Positions 1 through 6,299 of a stretch of DNA of 9,292 nt are shown one piece after another. Made by a program: the position numbers and the translations under genes. Source of the stretch: an uncultured Anaerolineaceae bacterium (GTDB lineage Bacteria; Chloroflexota; Anaerolineae; Anaerolineales; Anaerolineaceae); the NCBI GenBank assembly GCA_937890875.1, contig CALAEB010000428.1, forward strand, positions 1-9,292, in the 5' to 3' direction. The notes under the pieces were generated by a model that saw nothing but the letters and a program-made list of their open reading frames with translations, searched no databases and had not been told where the DNA came from. The first letter of the stretch is position 1. Every line of letters begins with the position of its first letter.

Positions 1-1481
1 ATCAATGAATGGTAAATTCGAACATTTTGTTCGTCCGGAATGAAAGCGTCTCCCAAAATTTTATTTGTTGCTATCGCGTGTTCTGCCAGATCGTCGATAA
101 CGCCGGCAGCTTTTCCTGCAACCATGGCAATTCCCCAAGTTCCCAATTCCTTTCTTTGCAGCCGCTGATAAGGAACATCCAGAATGTCAGCTTTGATTTG
201 ATTCCATAATGCGCTCTTAGCCCCGCCACCTGCAACGCGTGTTTCAACTAATTTCAGATCGGGAATTAATTCTTTCAGAATACTCAGATAATAGGCGTAC
301 TCAAAAGCGATGCTTTCAAGAATTGACCGGAAAAAATGTGCCTGTGTATGGGACCAGGAAACCCCAACCCATGCTCCGCGCATGCTCGAATTGGATGGAC
401 AGATTCGCCCTCCAAGATGTGGCGAAAAGAATAAACCGTCGGCTCCCGGCGGAATTTTTCCGGACAGTTCCGTCATTTCTGAATACAATTGATCGTCGTC
501 CGGCAGTGAGTTTTTACGGTTCGTGCAATAGAATTGATCTTTAAACCAATTAAGGGCGATTCCGCCGCCGCCAATGTAGGCGAGCGGATTCCAAAGACCG
601 GGAATAATGGATCGCATACTCAACAGTGCACGATGTTTTGTGTCCGCGACATATCTGTCAGTGCAGCCAGCTAAAATCGCGGCAGTCCCTGCAACATCCA
701 ATAGCATACCGGGTTTGACGATTCCCGCTCCTAAAGCATTCGCGGCGGTATCGCCGGCGCCGGCTGCGATGATTGTTCCTGGTGCCAGTCCAGATACCGC
801 TGCTGATTCCTCCGTTACTTCGCCGATAATATCCCACGGTTTAACGATTTTGGGTAACTTTTCCCTGTCGATGCTGAAACGATCGCAGAGTTCTTCCGAC
901 CAGCACATTTTTTTATTGTCGGCGAAACCCGAAAAATGAATGTATGTGTAGTCGATAAAAGCGTCTTCCGGTTTCAGTCCGGCGATGCGTCCGGCAACAT
1001 AAGCGGTTGGGACGATAAATTTTGCGACTTTTTTGTAGATCTCCGGGTGTTCATTCTTCCAATATAGGATTTTTGAACCATGATCGCAGGTCGGCGGATT
1101 GCCGGTAACCTGTGTTATCAGGTCACCGCATTCTTTTTCCATCAGATCAATGTAGGGCTGGCATCGCATGTCGAGCCAGGAGTCGAACTTTGCGGCAGGG
1201 TCATAATTTTCGTCAATCATACCGATTCCGGCCATTTGTGAATCGAAAGCAATCGCGGCAATTTCTTTTGGGTCAATACCGGATGAGACAATCGTTTTTT
1301 TGATTGCGTAAACAGCTGTTGTGTAAAAGTCATCATCGTTTTGTTCGACCGTGCCTGGTTTGGGATAATAGATGGGAACTTCAGCTGCGGCTTCGGCAAT
1401 TTTTTCACCGTCAATTGTAAAAAGCGCTGATTTGGTGCTGCTTGTTCCTAAATCTATCCCAAGCAAATATTTCTTTGCCAT
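1..1481 (-). CDS. FGGY-family carbohydrate kinase (xylulokinase/fuculokinase-like), 3' end cut by window edge
   Basis: This reading frame is open from an ATG at 1481 to the window edge (493 codons visible). FGGY kinases are about 480-530 residues, so only a few C-terminal residues are probably missing. The family phosphorylates a sugar or ketose with ATP in the cytoplasm. Visible motifs are the N-terminal phosphate motif GIDLGTSSTK (Asp10), a GAGDTAANALG segment whose Asp244 fits the catalytic base, a DVAGTAA phosphate-2 motif just after it, and the adenosine-site segment VAGGGAKSALWNQIKAD with its GGG at 418-420. A Shine-Dalgarno sequence (AGGGAG) lies about 6 bases before the ATG. It follows the GntR gene on the same strand by 73 bp with no visible terminator, so the two are probably cotranscribed. 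Substrate is inferred from the nearby fucose isomerase: L-fuculose is most likely, with D-ribulose or D-xylulose as alternatives. By eye the sequence resembles xylulokinase-type FGGY proteins more than E. coli FucK, but this was not tested by search. Confidence 0.93.
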   Translation of the reverse strand, partial: MAKKYLLGIDLGTSSTKSALFTIDGEKIAEAAAEVPIYYPKPGTVEQNDDDFYTTAVYAIKKTIVSSGIDPKEIAAIAFDSQMAGIGMIDENYDPAAKFDSWLDMRCQPYIDLMEKECGDLITQVTGNPPTCDHGSKILYWKNEHPEIYKKVAKFIVPTAYVAGRIAGLKPEDAFIDYTYIHFSGFADNKKMCWSEELCDRFSIDREKLPKIVKPWDIIGEVTEESAAVSGLAPGTIIAAGAGDTAANALGAGIVKPGMLLDVAGTAAILAGCTDRYVADTKHRALLSMRSIIPGLWNPLAYIGGGGIALNWFKDQFYCTNRKNSLPDDDQLYSEMTELSGKIPPGADGLFFSPHLGGRICPSNSSMRGAWVGVSWSHTQAHFFRSILESIAFEYAYYLSILKELIPDLKLVETRVAGGGAKSALWNQIKADILDVPYQRLQRKELGTWGIAMVAGKAAGVIDDLAEHAIATNKILGDAFIPDEQNVRIYHSL

Positions 1482-1554
1482 AGATCACTCCCTGTATCCG
1501 GAATAAATTTCAAAAAATTCTTTTCTGCAGATGCAAAGCAAAAGATCTTCTCGA

Positions 1555-2328
1555 TTATGCTTCAGCGTACTCGCGTGTCCGAACCAATTCGACTTTAAAT
1601 CTGGAACAATCCCCTCGGTGAAGTGCGTGGTAATATTCAATGCACCTGCCGCTTGCGTCGTAGCTGATGCTGTCAAGAAGTAAAAGCGGAGCTCCTCGTT
1701 CCACGCCCAGTAAAAGCGCTTCTGTCTCATTAGCGGCCACGGATTCTACGTAACGCTTTCCCCGTGTGATGAAAATACCGCACTCATTTTCCAAAAATTC
1801 ATAAAGAGATCGATTTTCCAGGTTTGCGGTTGCAAGTTTGGGACATAAATCGTAAGGAATATAGGTTGTGACGAAATGGTTAAGTTTTGAATCGACAAAT
1901 CGGAGCCGTTGGATATCGATGACTTCTGTTCCTGTTGGTATATCAAGGTAATTCGCAACTTTGGGATTTGCTTTAACGACCGCATGATGCAAAACTTTTG
2001 AAACCGTTGGGAGTCCTTTTGAAGCCATTTCCTGATGAAAACCGGTAAGGTCCTGCATCAATCCTTCATCAACTTTGGGCTCAGAGACGAATGTTCCTTT
2101 ACCCTTTTTGCGGGTTATCAAACCTGAGATTTCCATCTCTCCCAGCGCCTGTCTGACAACAGTCCGGCTGATTGCGTAGAGGGAACATAATGTTTGTTCC
2201 CCGGGTATTTGTTCTCCCGGCAGCCACTTTTGTGCTGCGATCTGATCCTTCAATAGCTCTATGAGCTGAAGGTAATACGGAATGTTACTGCTAAAGTCAA
2301 TGGTATTATTTGTTTCCATAGAATTCAT
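1555..2328 (-). CDS. GntR/HutC-family transcriptional regulator with UTRA domain
   Basis: A complete 257-residue protein with the usual two-domain layout of HutC-type GntR regulators. Residues about 15-85 form the winged helix-turn-helix (PYYLQLIELL..., LPGEQIPGEQTLCSLYAISR, VVRQALGEMEISGLI, then the wing RKKGKGTFV). Residues about 95-250 match the UTRA effector-binding fold (TGFHQEMASKG near its start, conserved IDIQRLRF, and a terminal LHRGDCSRFKVE). Such proteins usually repress adjacent catabolic genes and release DNA when they bind a sugar phosphate. It is first in the minus-strand transcript, ahead of the FGGY kinase and divergent from the transporter/isomerase operon. The two TGTAATTACA palindromes in the shared intergenic region are its likely operators, so it probably represses both directions and itself. 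The effector is unknown; L-fuculose or its 1-phosphate is a guess from context. The start is uncertain: an in-frame ATG three codons in (2319) is equally plausible, and neither has a good ribosome binding site. Confidence 0.95.
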   Translation of the reverse strand: MNSMETNNTIDFSSNIPYYLQLIELLKDQIAAQKWLPGEQIPGEQTLCSLYAISRTVVRQALGEMEISGLITRKKGKGTFVSEPKVDEGLMQDLTGFHQEMASKGLPTVSKVLHHAVVKANPKVANYLDIPTGTEVIDIQRLRFVDSKLNHFVTTYIPYDLCPKLATANLENRSLYEFLENECGIFITRGKRYVESVAANETEALLLGVERGAPLLLLDSISYDASGRCIEYYHALHRGDCSRFKVELVRTREYAEA

Positions 2329-2346
2329 TCTTTTTTATGACATATA

Positions 2347-2360
2347 ATCCTGTAATTACA
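2347..2360 (-). promoter_or_regulatory. Predicted GntR operator O1 (regulator/kinase side)
   Basis: The perfect 10-bp palindrome TGTAATTACA (2351-2360) is extended on the minus strand by GGAT, giving TGTAATTACAGGAT. The same 14 bases occur in the opposite orientation at 2560-2573. The core has the GT-N4-AC pattern typical of GntR-family operators. It overlaps the predicted start of the minus-strand transcript, so a bound dimer would block initiation. Assignment to the neighbouring GntR protein is inference from proximity. Confidence 0.78.
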
Positions 2361-2363
2361 AGA

Positions 2364-2392
2364 ATTATATGGCGATTGTTTTCAATTGTCAA
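2364..2392 (-). promoter_or_regulatory. Consensus sigma70 promoter for gntR-type regulator and kinase
   Basis: On the minus strand, -35 TTGACA (2387-2392) and -10 TATAAT (2364-2369) are separated by exactly 17 bases, matching the vegetative sigma70 consensus at all 12 positions. The expected transcription start (about 2357) falls inside the palindrome at 2351-2360. A promoter this strong driving a regulator's own gene suggests tight repression by the protein bound just downstream. Confidence 0.88.
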
Positions 2393-2523
2393 CGACGCTC
2401 TCGTATTTTCCTTTCTTTGAATAAAAAACTATTTTGTCAATATGACGGCTATTCTGATTCTGAAATGGTTTTCCGGTATTCTGTAATGTTTAAAAGGTGA
2501 TTTTTGTCGTATAGAGCAGCTGG

Positions 2524-2551
2524 TTTGCAAAACAAAAAAGCATGGTAGAAT
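2524..2551 (+). promoter_or_regulatory. Predicted promoter of the transporter-fucI operon (extended -10)
   Basis: The -10 candidate TAGAAT (2546-2551, five of six consensus bases) is preceded by TG at 2543-2544, forming an extended -10 element. The -35 candidate TTTGCA (2524-2529) is weak (four of six) at 16-bp spacing. The expected start is near 2558, immediately before the operator at 2560-2569. The extended -10 may compensate for the poor -35, or an activator may help. Confidence 0.6.
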
Positions 2552-2559
2552 GACTGATA

Positions 2560-2573
2560 TGTAATTACAGGAT
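2560..2573 (+). promoter_or_regulatory. Predicted GntR operator O2 (transporter side)
   Basis: This is the second copy of TGTAATTACAGGAT, identical over 14 bases to O1 but pointing the other way, so each copy has the same orientation relative to its own gene. It lies about 8 bases after the predicted -10, over the first transcribed bases. The distance between the two palindrome centres is 209 bp, close to 20 helical turns, which would allow two bound dimers to face the same side of the DNA. Confidence 0.78.
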
Positions 2574-2636
2574 AACATATTGAAAAAATGATTCCCGTCA
2601 TTTGGTACATGTGTTTCATAAAAGTTTTGATTTATT

Positions 2637-2640
2637 GAGG
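2637..2640 (+). promoter_or_regulatory. Ribosome binding site deciding the first permease start
   Basis: GAGG sits 9 bases before the ATG at 2650. The earlier in-frame TTG at 2602 has no comparable site, so the ATG at 2650 is preferred. Confidence 0.7.
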
Positions 2641-2649
2641 TCATGGAAA

Positions 2650-3648
2650 ATGAATTTACACAATTCCGGAATATCGCAGCTGTTCTCAAAACAGGGTGCC
2701 AGCAACACGCATGAGTTATATCTGAATTGGACACGTTATCTCCCATATATTGTTCTGATCGTTGTGTTTATCGCAGTCAGTTTTGTTGTTCCATATTTCC
2801 TCACAGTGCCAAATATTCTTTCTGTATTGTTGCAGACATCATCGCTTGCAGTTTTAGCGATTGGTCAGGCGGCTGTTTTAATTTTGGGAGGAATTGATCT
2901 TTCCATGCCTGGCGTGATGGCTTTAGGTGCGATATTCGGCGCAATGTACATGGAATCAGGCGGGAATTCTGTGATTGGTGGTTTGGTTATGATTTTGGTC
3001 CCTACAACACTGGGTTTTATCAATGGTGTGTCGATCAGCTACTTTAATATGATCCCTTTTGTTGTCACGATGGCAATGCAGGCAATTACGATTGGGGCCG
3101 CAACAATGATCACAAATCAAATCAGCATTCCCGTTTCTCAGAATTTTTGTGATGCGATATTGAAAAAAGTAATCGGAATACCGCTCCCGATTATCATTAT
3201 GCTTGTCGTAGCATTGTGCTCCCAGTTTGTCATGACAAAAACCTATTTTGGACGCTGGCTTTATTCTGCCGGAACAAGTATCCCAACGTCAAAAGTATCC
3301 GGTATTCCTACGAAAAGAGTTGTTCTGGCCGCTTATACCTTTGCCGGAATGATGGGTGGAGTTGCTGCCATTATTATGACTTCAAGGCTTTACGCCGCAA
3401 GCCCACAGATGGGGAAAGATTCTGTCGCAATGGATATTATTGCTTCTGCTGCTGTAGGCGGAGTCAGCACAATGGGCGGTGTCGGAACTGCTCTGAATGC
3501 CGTAGTAGGCGCAATTATTATCACATTGATCAGTAATGTGATGAACATGGCGAATGTCTCATATTATCTTACGCTGGTAATCAAAGGCCTCATTATTATC
3601 GCTTTTGTAGCCATTGATGCGAATAGTCGTAGAAAGTTATCAAGGTAG
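2650..3648 (+). CDS. Sugar ABC transporter permease, RbsC/XylH-like (first of two)
   Basis: An inner-membrane subunit of a pentose/hexose-type ABC importer (BPD_transp_2 family), 332 residues from the ATG at 2650, a usual length. After a short polar N-terminus comes a series of hydrophobic segments, starting with LPYIVLIVVFIAVSFVVPYF, consistent with 8-10 membrane helices. Family landmarks are the GGIDLSMPGVMALGA segment, typical of RbsC-like permeases, and a C-terminal AVGGVSTMGGVGTALNAVVGA stretch. It is the first gene of the plus-strand operon, followed 9 bp later by the ATPase. With the second permease at 5170 it probably forms a heterodimeric channel, whereas RbsC-type systems commonly use one permease as a homodimer. 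Substrate is inferred from the downstream isomerase (L-fucose or a related sugar). A longer form from TTG at 2602 (348 residues) is possible but less likely. Confidence 0.94.
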   Translation: MNLHNSGISQLFSKQGASNTHELYLNWTRYLPYIVLIVVFIAVSFVVPYFLTVPNILSVLLQTSSLAVLAIGQAAVLILGGIDLSMPGVMALGAIFGAMYMESGGNSVIGGLVMILVPTTLGFINGVSISYFNMIPFVVTMAMQAITIGAATMITNQISIPVSQNFCDAILKKVIGIPLPIIIMLVVALCSQFVMTKTYFGRWLYSAGTSIPTSKVSGIPTKRVVLAAYTFAGMMGGVAAIIMTSRLYAASPQMGKDSVAMDIIASAAVGGVSTMGGVGTALNAVVGAIIITLISNVMNMANVSYYLTLVIKGLIIIAFVAIDANSRRKLSR

Positions 3649-3657
3649 GTGAATACG

Positions 3658-5166
3658 ATGACAGTTTCTTATTTGAAAATGGAAGGTATTGCCAAGTTTT
3701 TTCCCGGTGTTCAGGCATTGAAGGATGTCACTTTTGAAGCGGCCAAAGGCGAAATTTTAGGACTGATCGGAGCAAATGGAGCTGGAAAATCAACGCTGAT
3801 GAACATTCTGGGCGGGAATTTGCAGCCGAATGCAGGGAGGATATTGATTGATGGAAAAGAAGTTTGCATTGATTCTCCAACTGCTGCGGCAAATCATGGG
3901 ATTGCTTTTGTCCATCAGGAGATGGCGATGCTTCCCACAATGAGTATCACAGACACAATGTATATCTCCTCATATCCTTATAAAAGAGGTTTGATTGATT
4001 ATAAAAAAATCCACCAAAATTGCCGCAGTGTGCTGAAAAGGTTGGGTTGTAATTTCGATCCCCGTGAAAAGATCAGAAATATCAGCCCTGGTGACCAACA
4101 AATGGTTGAAATCGGCCGGGCGCTGCTCCATAATCCGCAGATCATTATTTTTGACGAACCAACATCTTCTTTAACTTTGAGAGAGAAAGATCATCTTTTC
4201 GATGTAATTCGTTCACTGAAAAATGAAGGCGCCGTGATCATTTACATTTCTCATTTTCTTGACGAGGTATTTAATTTATGTGACCGGGTTATGGTCCTGC
4301 GTAATGGCGAGACCGTTGGCGGAGGTCAACTTTCTGATTACACCTATAACGATATTGTAAAAATGATGATCGGGTCAAAAGAAATCGATACTTACTATAG
4401 CAGATCTGAACACAGCACCGGCGAAGAAATTATGCGGGTCGAAGGTTTATCTCGCACTGGAATCATTCATGATATCAGTTTTTCACTTAACAAAGGCGAA
4501 GTTCTCGGAATTTGGGGCCAGTTAGGTTCGGGCCGCACGGAAGTAGCTCGAGCATTGGTCGGTCTTGATCCGATAGATAGCGGCATGATTTTTATTAATA
4601 TTGACGGTTCAATGACGCCGGTCAAGCAATCTGAAACAAAAAAATATATCGGTATGATTACCGAGAATCGCCGTAAGGAAGGTTTGCTGCTTCCAATGTC
4701 GGTAAAAAACAACATGTCGTTAGCCAATTTACCAAAGCTTACAAAAAAATCAATCCCTTTCGTCATTGATCCGAAACTTGAGAATTCTCAGGTGGAAAAA
4801 TTTGTCAGCCGGATGGAAATAAAAATAAGCAGCCCATCTCAGCGTGTCGAAACATTGAGCGGAGGAAATCAGCAAAAGGTCATCATCGGCCGCTGGCTGC
4901 AGAAAAATCCGCTCATTTACATCATGGATGAACCAACAAGAGGATTAGATGTTGGCGCAAAAGCCGATATTCGGAGAATAATTTCCGAATTGGCGGAACA
5001 GGGAGCCGGAATTTTGGTCATCTCGTCTGAAATTGAAGAAATCATGAGCATCAGTGACCGGTATATCGTGATGAAACGGGGCGGGATTGTAAATGAATTT
5101 GGCGGAAAAGTGACCAGGGAAGAATTAGTGGCGGCGGCAACAGGCGCTCTGACAGAGAAGGAATAA
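3658..5166 (+). CDS. Sugar ABC transporter ATP-binding protein, RbsA/XylG/MglA-like, two ATPase domains
   Basis: A 502-residue cytoplasmic ATPase with two fused nucleotide-binding domains, the standard arrangement of carbohydrate-uptake ATPases of the RbsA class. Domain 1 has Walker A GANGAGKST (Lys44), a divergent signature SPGDQQ (143-148) and Walker B IIIFDEPTSSL (Asp166-Glu167). Domain 2 has a degenerate Walker A GQLGSGRT with Arg293 in place of lysine, a canonical signature LSGGNQQ (400-406) and Walker B IYIMDEPTRGLD (Asp424-Glu425). The ENRRKEGL segment between them is also typical. This asymmetry is normal for the family and means one composite ATP site is probably dominant. An alternative GTG start at 3649 lies directly after the permease stop. 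The ATG at 3658 is preferred because an AGGTAGGTG sequence is well placed before it. Only 3 bp separate its stop from the next permease start, so translation is probably coupled. Confidence 0.96.
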   Translation: MTVSYLKMEGIAKFFPGVQALKDVTFEAAKGEILGLIGANGAGKSTLMNILGGNLQPNAGRILIDGKEVCIDSPTAAANHGIAFVHQEMAMLPTMSITDTMYISSYPYKRGLIDYKKIHQNCRSVLKRLGCNFDPREKIRNISPGDQQMVEIGRALLHNPQIIIFDEPTSSLTLREKDHLFDVIRSLKNEGAVIIYISHFLDEVFNLCDRVMVLRNGETVGGGQLSDYTYNDIVKMMIGSKEIDTYYSRSEHSTGEEIMRVEGLSRTGIIHDISFSLNKGEVLGIWGQLGSGRTEVARALVGLDPIDSGMIFINIDGSMTPVKQSETKKYIGMITENRRKEGLLLPMSVKNNMSLANLPKLTKKSIPFVIDPKLENSQVEKFVSRMEIKISSPSQRVETLSGGNQQKVIIGRWLQKNPLIYIMDEPTRGLDVGAKADIRRIISELAEQGAGILVISSEIEEIMSISDRYIVMKRGGIVNEFGGKVTREELVAAATGALTEKE

Positions 5167-5169
5167 ACG

Positions 5170-6180
5170 ATGACTGGAAAAACAAAAAAGAATTTCTCTT
5201 TTCGCAACTTTCTGTTTCGATATGGTTTTTTGTTTGTTTTATTGCTGGTGATTGTTTATTTTTCAGCATCCGCTCCCAGTTTCTTTTCATTGACAGCGGC
5301 AATATCTGTTCTTCATACGGCTGCGCCTTTATTGGTTATCGCCTCCGGTCTGGCGTTTGTTATCATGACGGGGAGGATTGATATCTCTGTCGGTTCAATT
5401 GCGTTTTTAAGCAGTGCAGTGGCTGCGCTGATGATCTCCCGGTACCATCTCTCAATTCCGTTGGCTGTTATATGCATGCTTGCTTTATCCTGCCTGATGG
5501 GAGCCATCAACGGGTTTATCGTCGTGATTCTTAAGGTAAATCCGATGATCGCCACTTTCGGAACACAATTGGCTTATCGCGGGATCGGTTTGTTTCTGAC
5601 GAATTCAATGGTGGTCAGCTTGCCCCGGTCCATCCGGTTTCTGGGAAACAAGAAGGTGGGGCCAATTTATGTGGATATATTGTTCAGCTTATTCGTTCTT
5701 TTGATCATGTTTCTTGTTCACACGCGGACCCAAATCGGTCGTCAAATTGTTGCCATAGGGAATGATATTTCAATTGCTGAAAAACTTGGAATAAAAGAAA
5801 AGAAAATCAGTTTCTTTGGTTATCTTCTTTGTGGATTGATGGCTGGTTTGGGAGGGATCGTCATGACACTTCAGGTTGGCGGCGTTACCCCCACCAGCGG
5901 AACCGGATATGAATTTTCTGCGATTGCGATGTTGGTAATTGGAGGAATCAGCCTTTATGGCGGAGAAGGATCTATTCTTCCCGGTATCCTGATTGGGGGG
6001 ATAACACTTGCTGTCATTGAGACCGGGCTGAATTATGTCGGGGCTTCTGTTTATGTCTATTCTTTTGTTCGGGGTGGTGTGATTTTTGTTTCGATGTTTG
6101 CGGATGCTCTTAAAACGCAAATCAAACCGAAGGCCAAAATTATAGAGGATGAAGAATCCAGCACAATATTGGCGAAATAA
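5170..6180 (+). CDS. Sugar ABC transporter permease, RbsC-like (second of two)
   Basis: A 336-residue polytopic membrane protein of the same BPD_transp_2 family as the first permease but clearly divergent from it. It carries the TGRIDISVGSIAFLSSAVAAL motif region, an AINGFIVVILKVNPMIATFGT segment, and the C-terminal LVIGGISLYGGEGSILPGILIGG loop and helix. The tail after about residue 315 is charged and probably cytoplasmic. The start ATG lies 3 bp after the ATPase stop, with an AAGGA ribosome binding site inside the end of the ATPase gene. Two different permeases flanking one ATPase gene point to a heterodimeric transmembrane domain. A 119-bp gap containing a small hairpin follows before the binding-protein gene. 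The substrate cannot be read from the sequence. Confidence 0.95.
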   Translation: MTGKTKKNFSFRNFLFRYGFLFVLLLVIVYFSASAPSFFSLTAAISVLHTAAPLLVIASGLAFVIMTGRIDISVGSIAFLSSAVAALMISRYHLSIPLAVICMLALSCLMGAINGFIVVILKVNPMIATFGTQLAYRGIGLFLTNSMVVSLPRSIRFLGNKKVGPIYVDILFSLFVLLIMFLVHTRTQIGRQIVAIGNDISIAEKLGIKEKKISFFGYLLCGLMAGLGGIVMTLQVGGVTPTSGTGYEFSAIAMLVIGGISLYGGEGSILPGILIGGITLAVIETGLNYVGASVYVYSFVRGGVIFVSMFADALKTQIKPKAKIIEDEESSTILAK

Positions 6181-6299
6181 ATTGGACCAATTGGATCGGC
6201 TGGTAATTTAAATAGGCGAAATTGGGTTTTCAGAGAATTGAAGATTTGTGATGATTATTTTTTGATCGTCACTAATAAAAAATAGAGGAGAAAGTGAAA
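6181..6299 (+). promoter_or_regulatory. Leader of the binding-protein gene with a 10-bp hairpin
   Basis: A stem of GTGATGATTA (6248-6257) pairs with TGATCGTCAC (6263-6272) around a five-T loop. Eight pairs are Watson-Crick and two are G.U in the plus transcript. It ends 12 bases before the Shine-Dalgarno sequence. No T-run follows it, so it is not an intrinsic terminator. It may protect or define the 5' end of a processed binding-protein message. An odd-centred DNA palindrome AATTGG-A-CCAATT lies at 6180-6192, at the end of the permease gene. No good promoter is visible here. Confidence 0.5.
6285..6290 (+). promoter_or_regulatory. Ribosome binding site deciding the binding-protein start
   Basis: GAGGAG lies 9 bases before the ATG at 6300 but only 3 bases before the in-frame GTG at 6294. 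The ATG is therefore the likely start, giving a protein beginning MKKKIIV. Confidence 0.75.

Larger units (their letters stand above)
2329..2649. promoter_or_regulatory. Divergent regulatory region between gntR-type gene and transporter operon
   Basis: This 321-bp stretch contains no convincing gene. It holds a promoter for each direction and a palindromic operator next to each one, annotated separately. The middle part (about 2393-2523) is AT-rich. It has three copies of ATTCTG (2451, 2457, 2478), an isolated half-operator TGTAAT at 2482-2487 and a short inverted repeat GTCA-ATA-TGAC at 2436-2446. None of these middle elements can be assigned to a known regulator. The plus-strand leader from about 2558 to 2649 includes a TTG codon at 2602 that is in frame with the permease but has no useful ribosome binding site. 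Confidence 0.8.

Noticed and set aside
607..939. Plus-strand open frame of 110 codons rich in Ala and Pro
   Set aside because: It lies antisense to the FGGY kinase across the catalytic-Asp and phosphate-2 region, whose minus-strand reading gives clear family motifs. No ribosome binding site or homology was recognised.
1538..1552. Short palindrome AAGATCTT between the GntR gene and the kinase as a terminator
   Set aside because: It is only 8 bp, AT-rich and has no loop, so it cannot form a terminator hairpin. The 73-bp gap fits cotranscription.
2429..2746. Minus-strand open frame of 105 codons across the divergent promoter region
   Set aside because: It overlaps the transporter promoter, the operator and the permease N-terminus, has no ribosome binding site, and its translation looks random.
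3796..5000. Divergent signature in ATPase domain 1 and the Arg-for-Lys Walker A in domain 2 as signs of a broken transporter
   Set aside because: This asymmetry is normal for RbsA/MglA/XylG-type double ATPases. The reading frame is intact and the other motifs are present.
6248..6272. Hairpin as an intrinsic terminator after the second permease
   Set aside because: The stem is AT-rich and followed by ACTAATAAAAAAT rather than a run of T, so it lacks the terminator signature on the plus strand.
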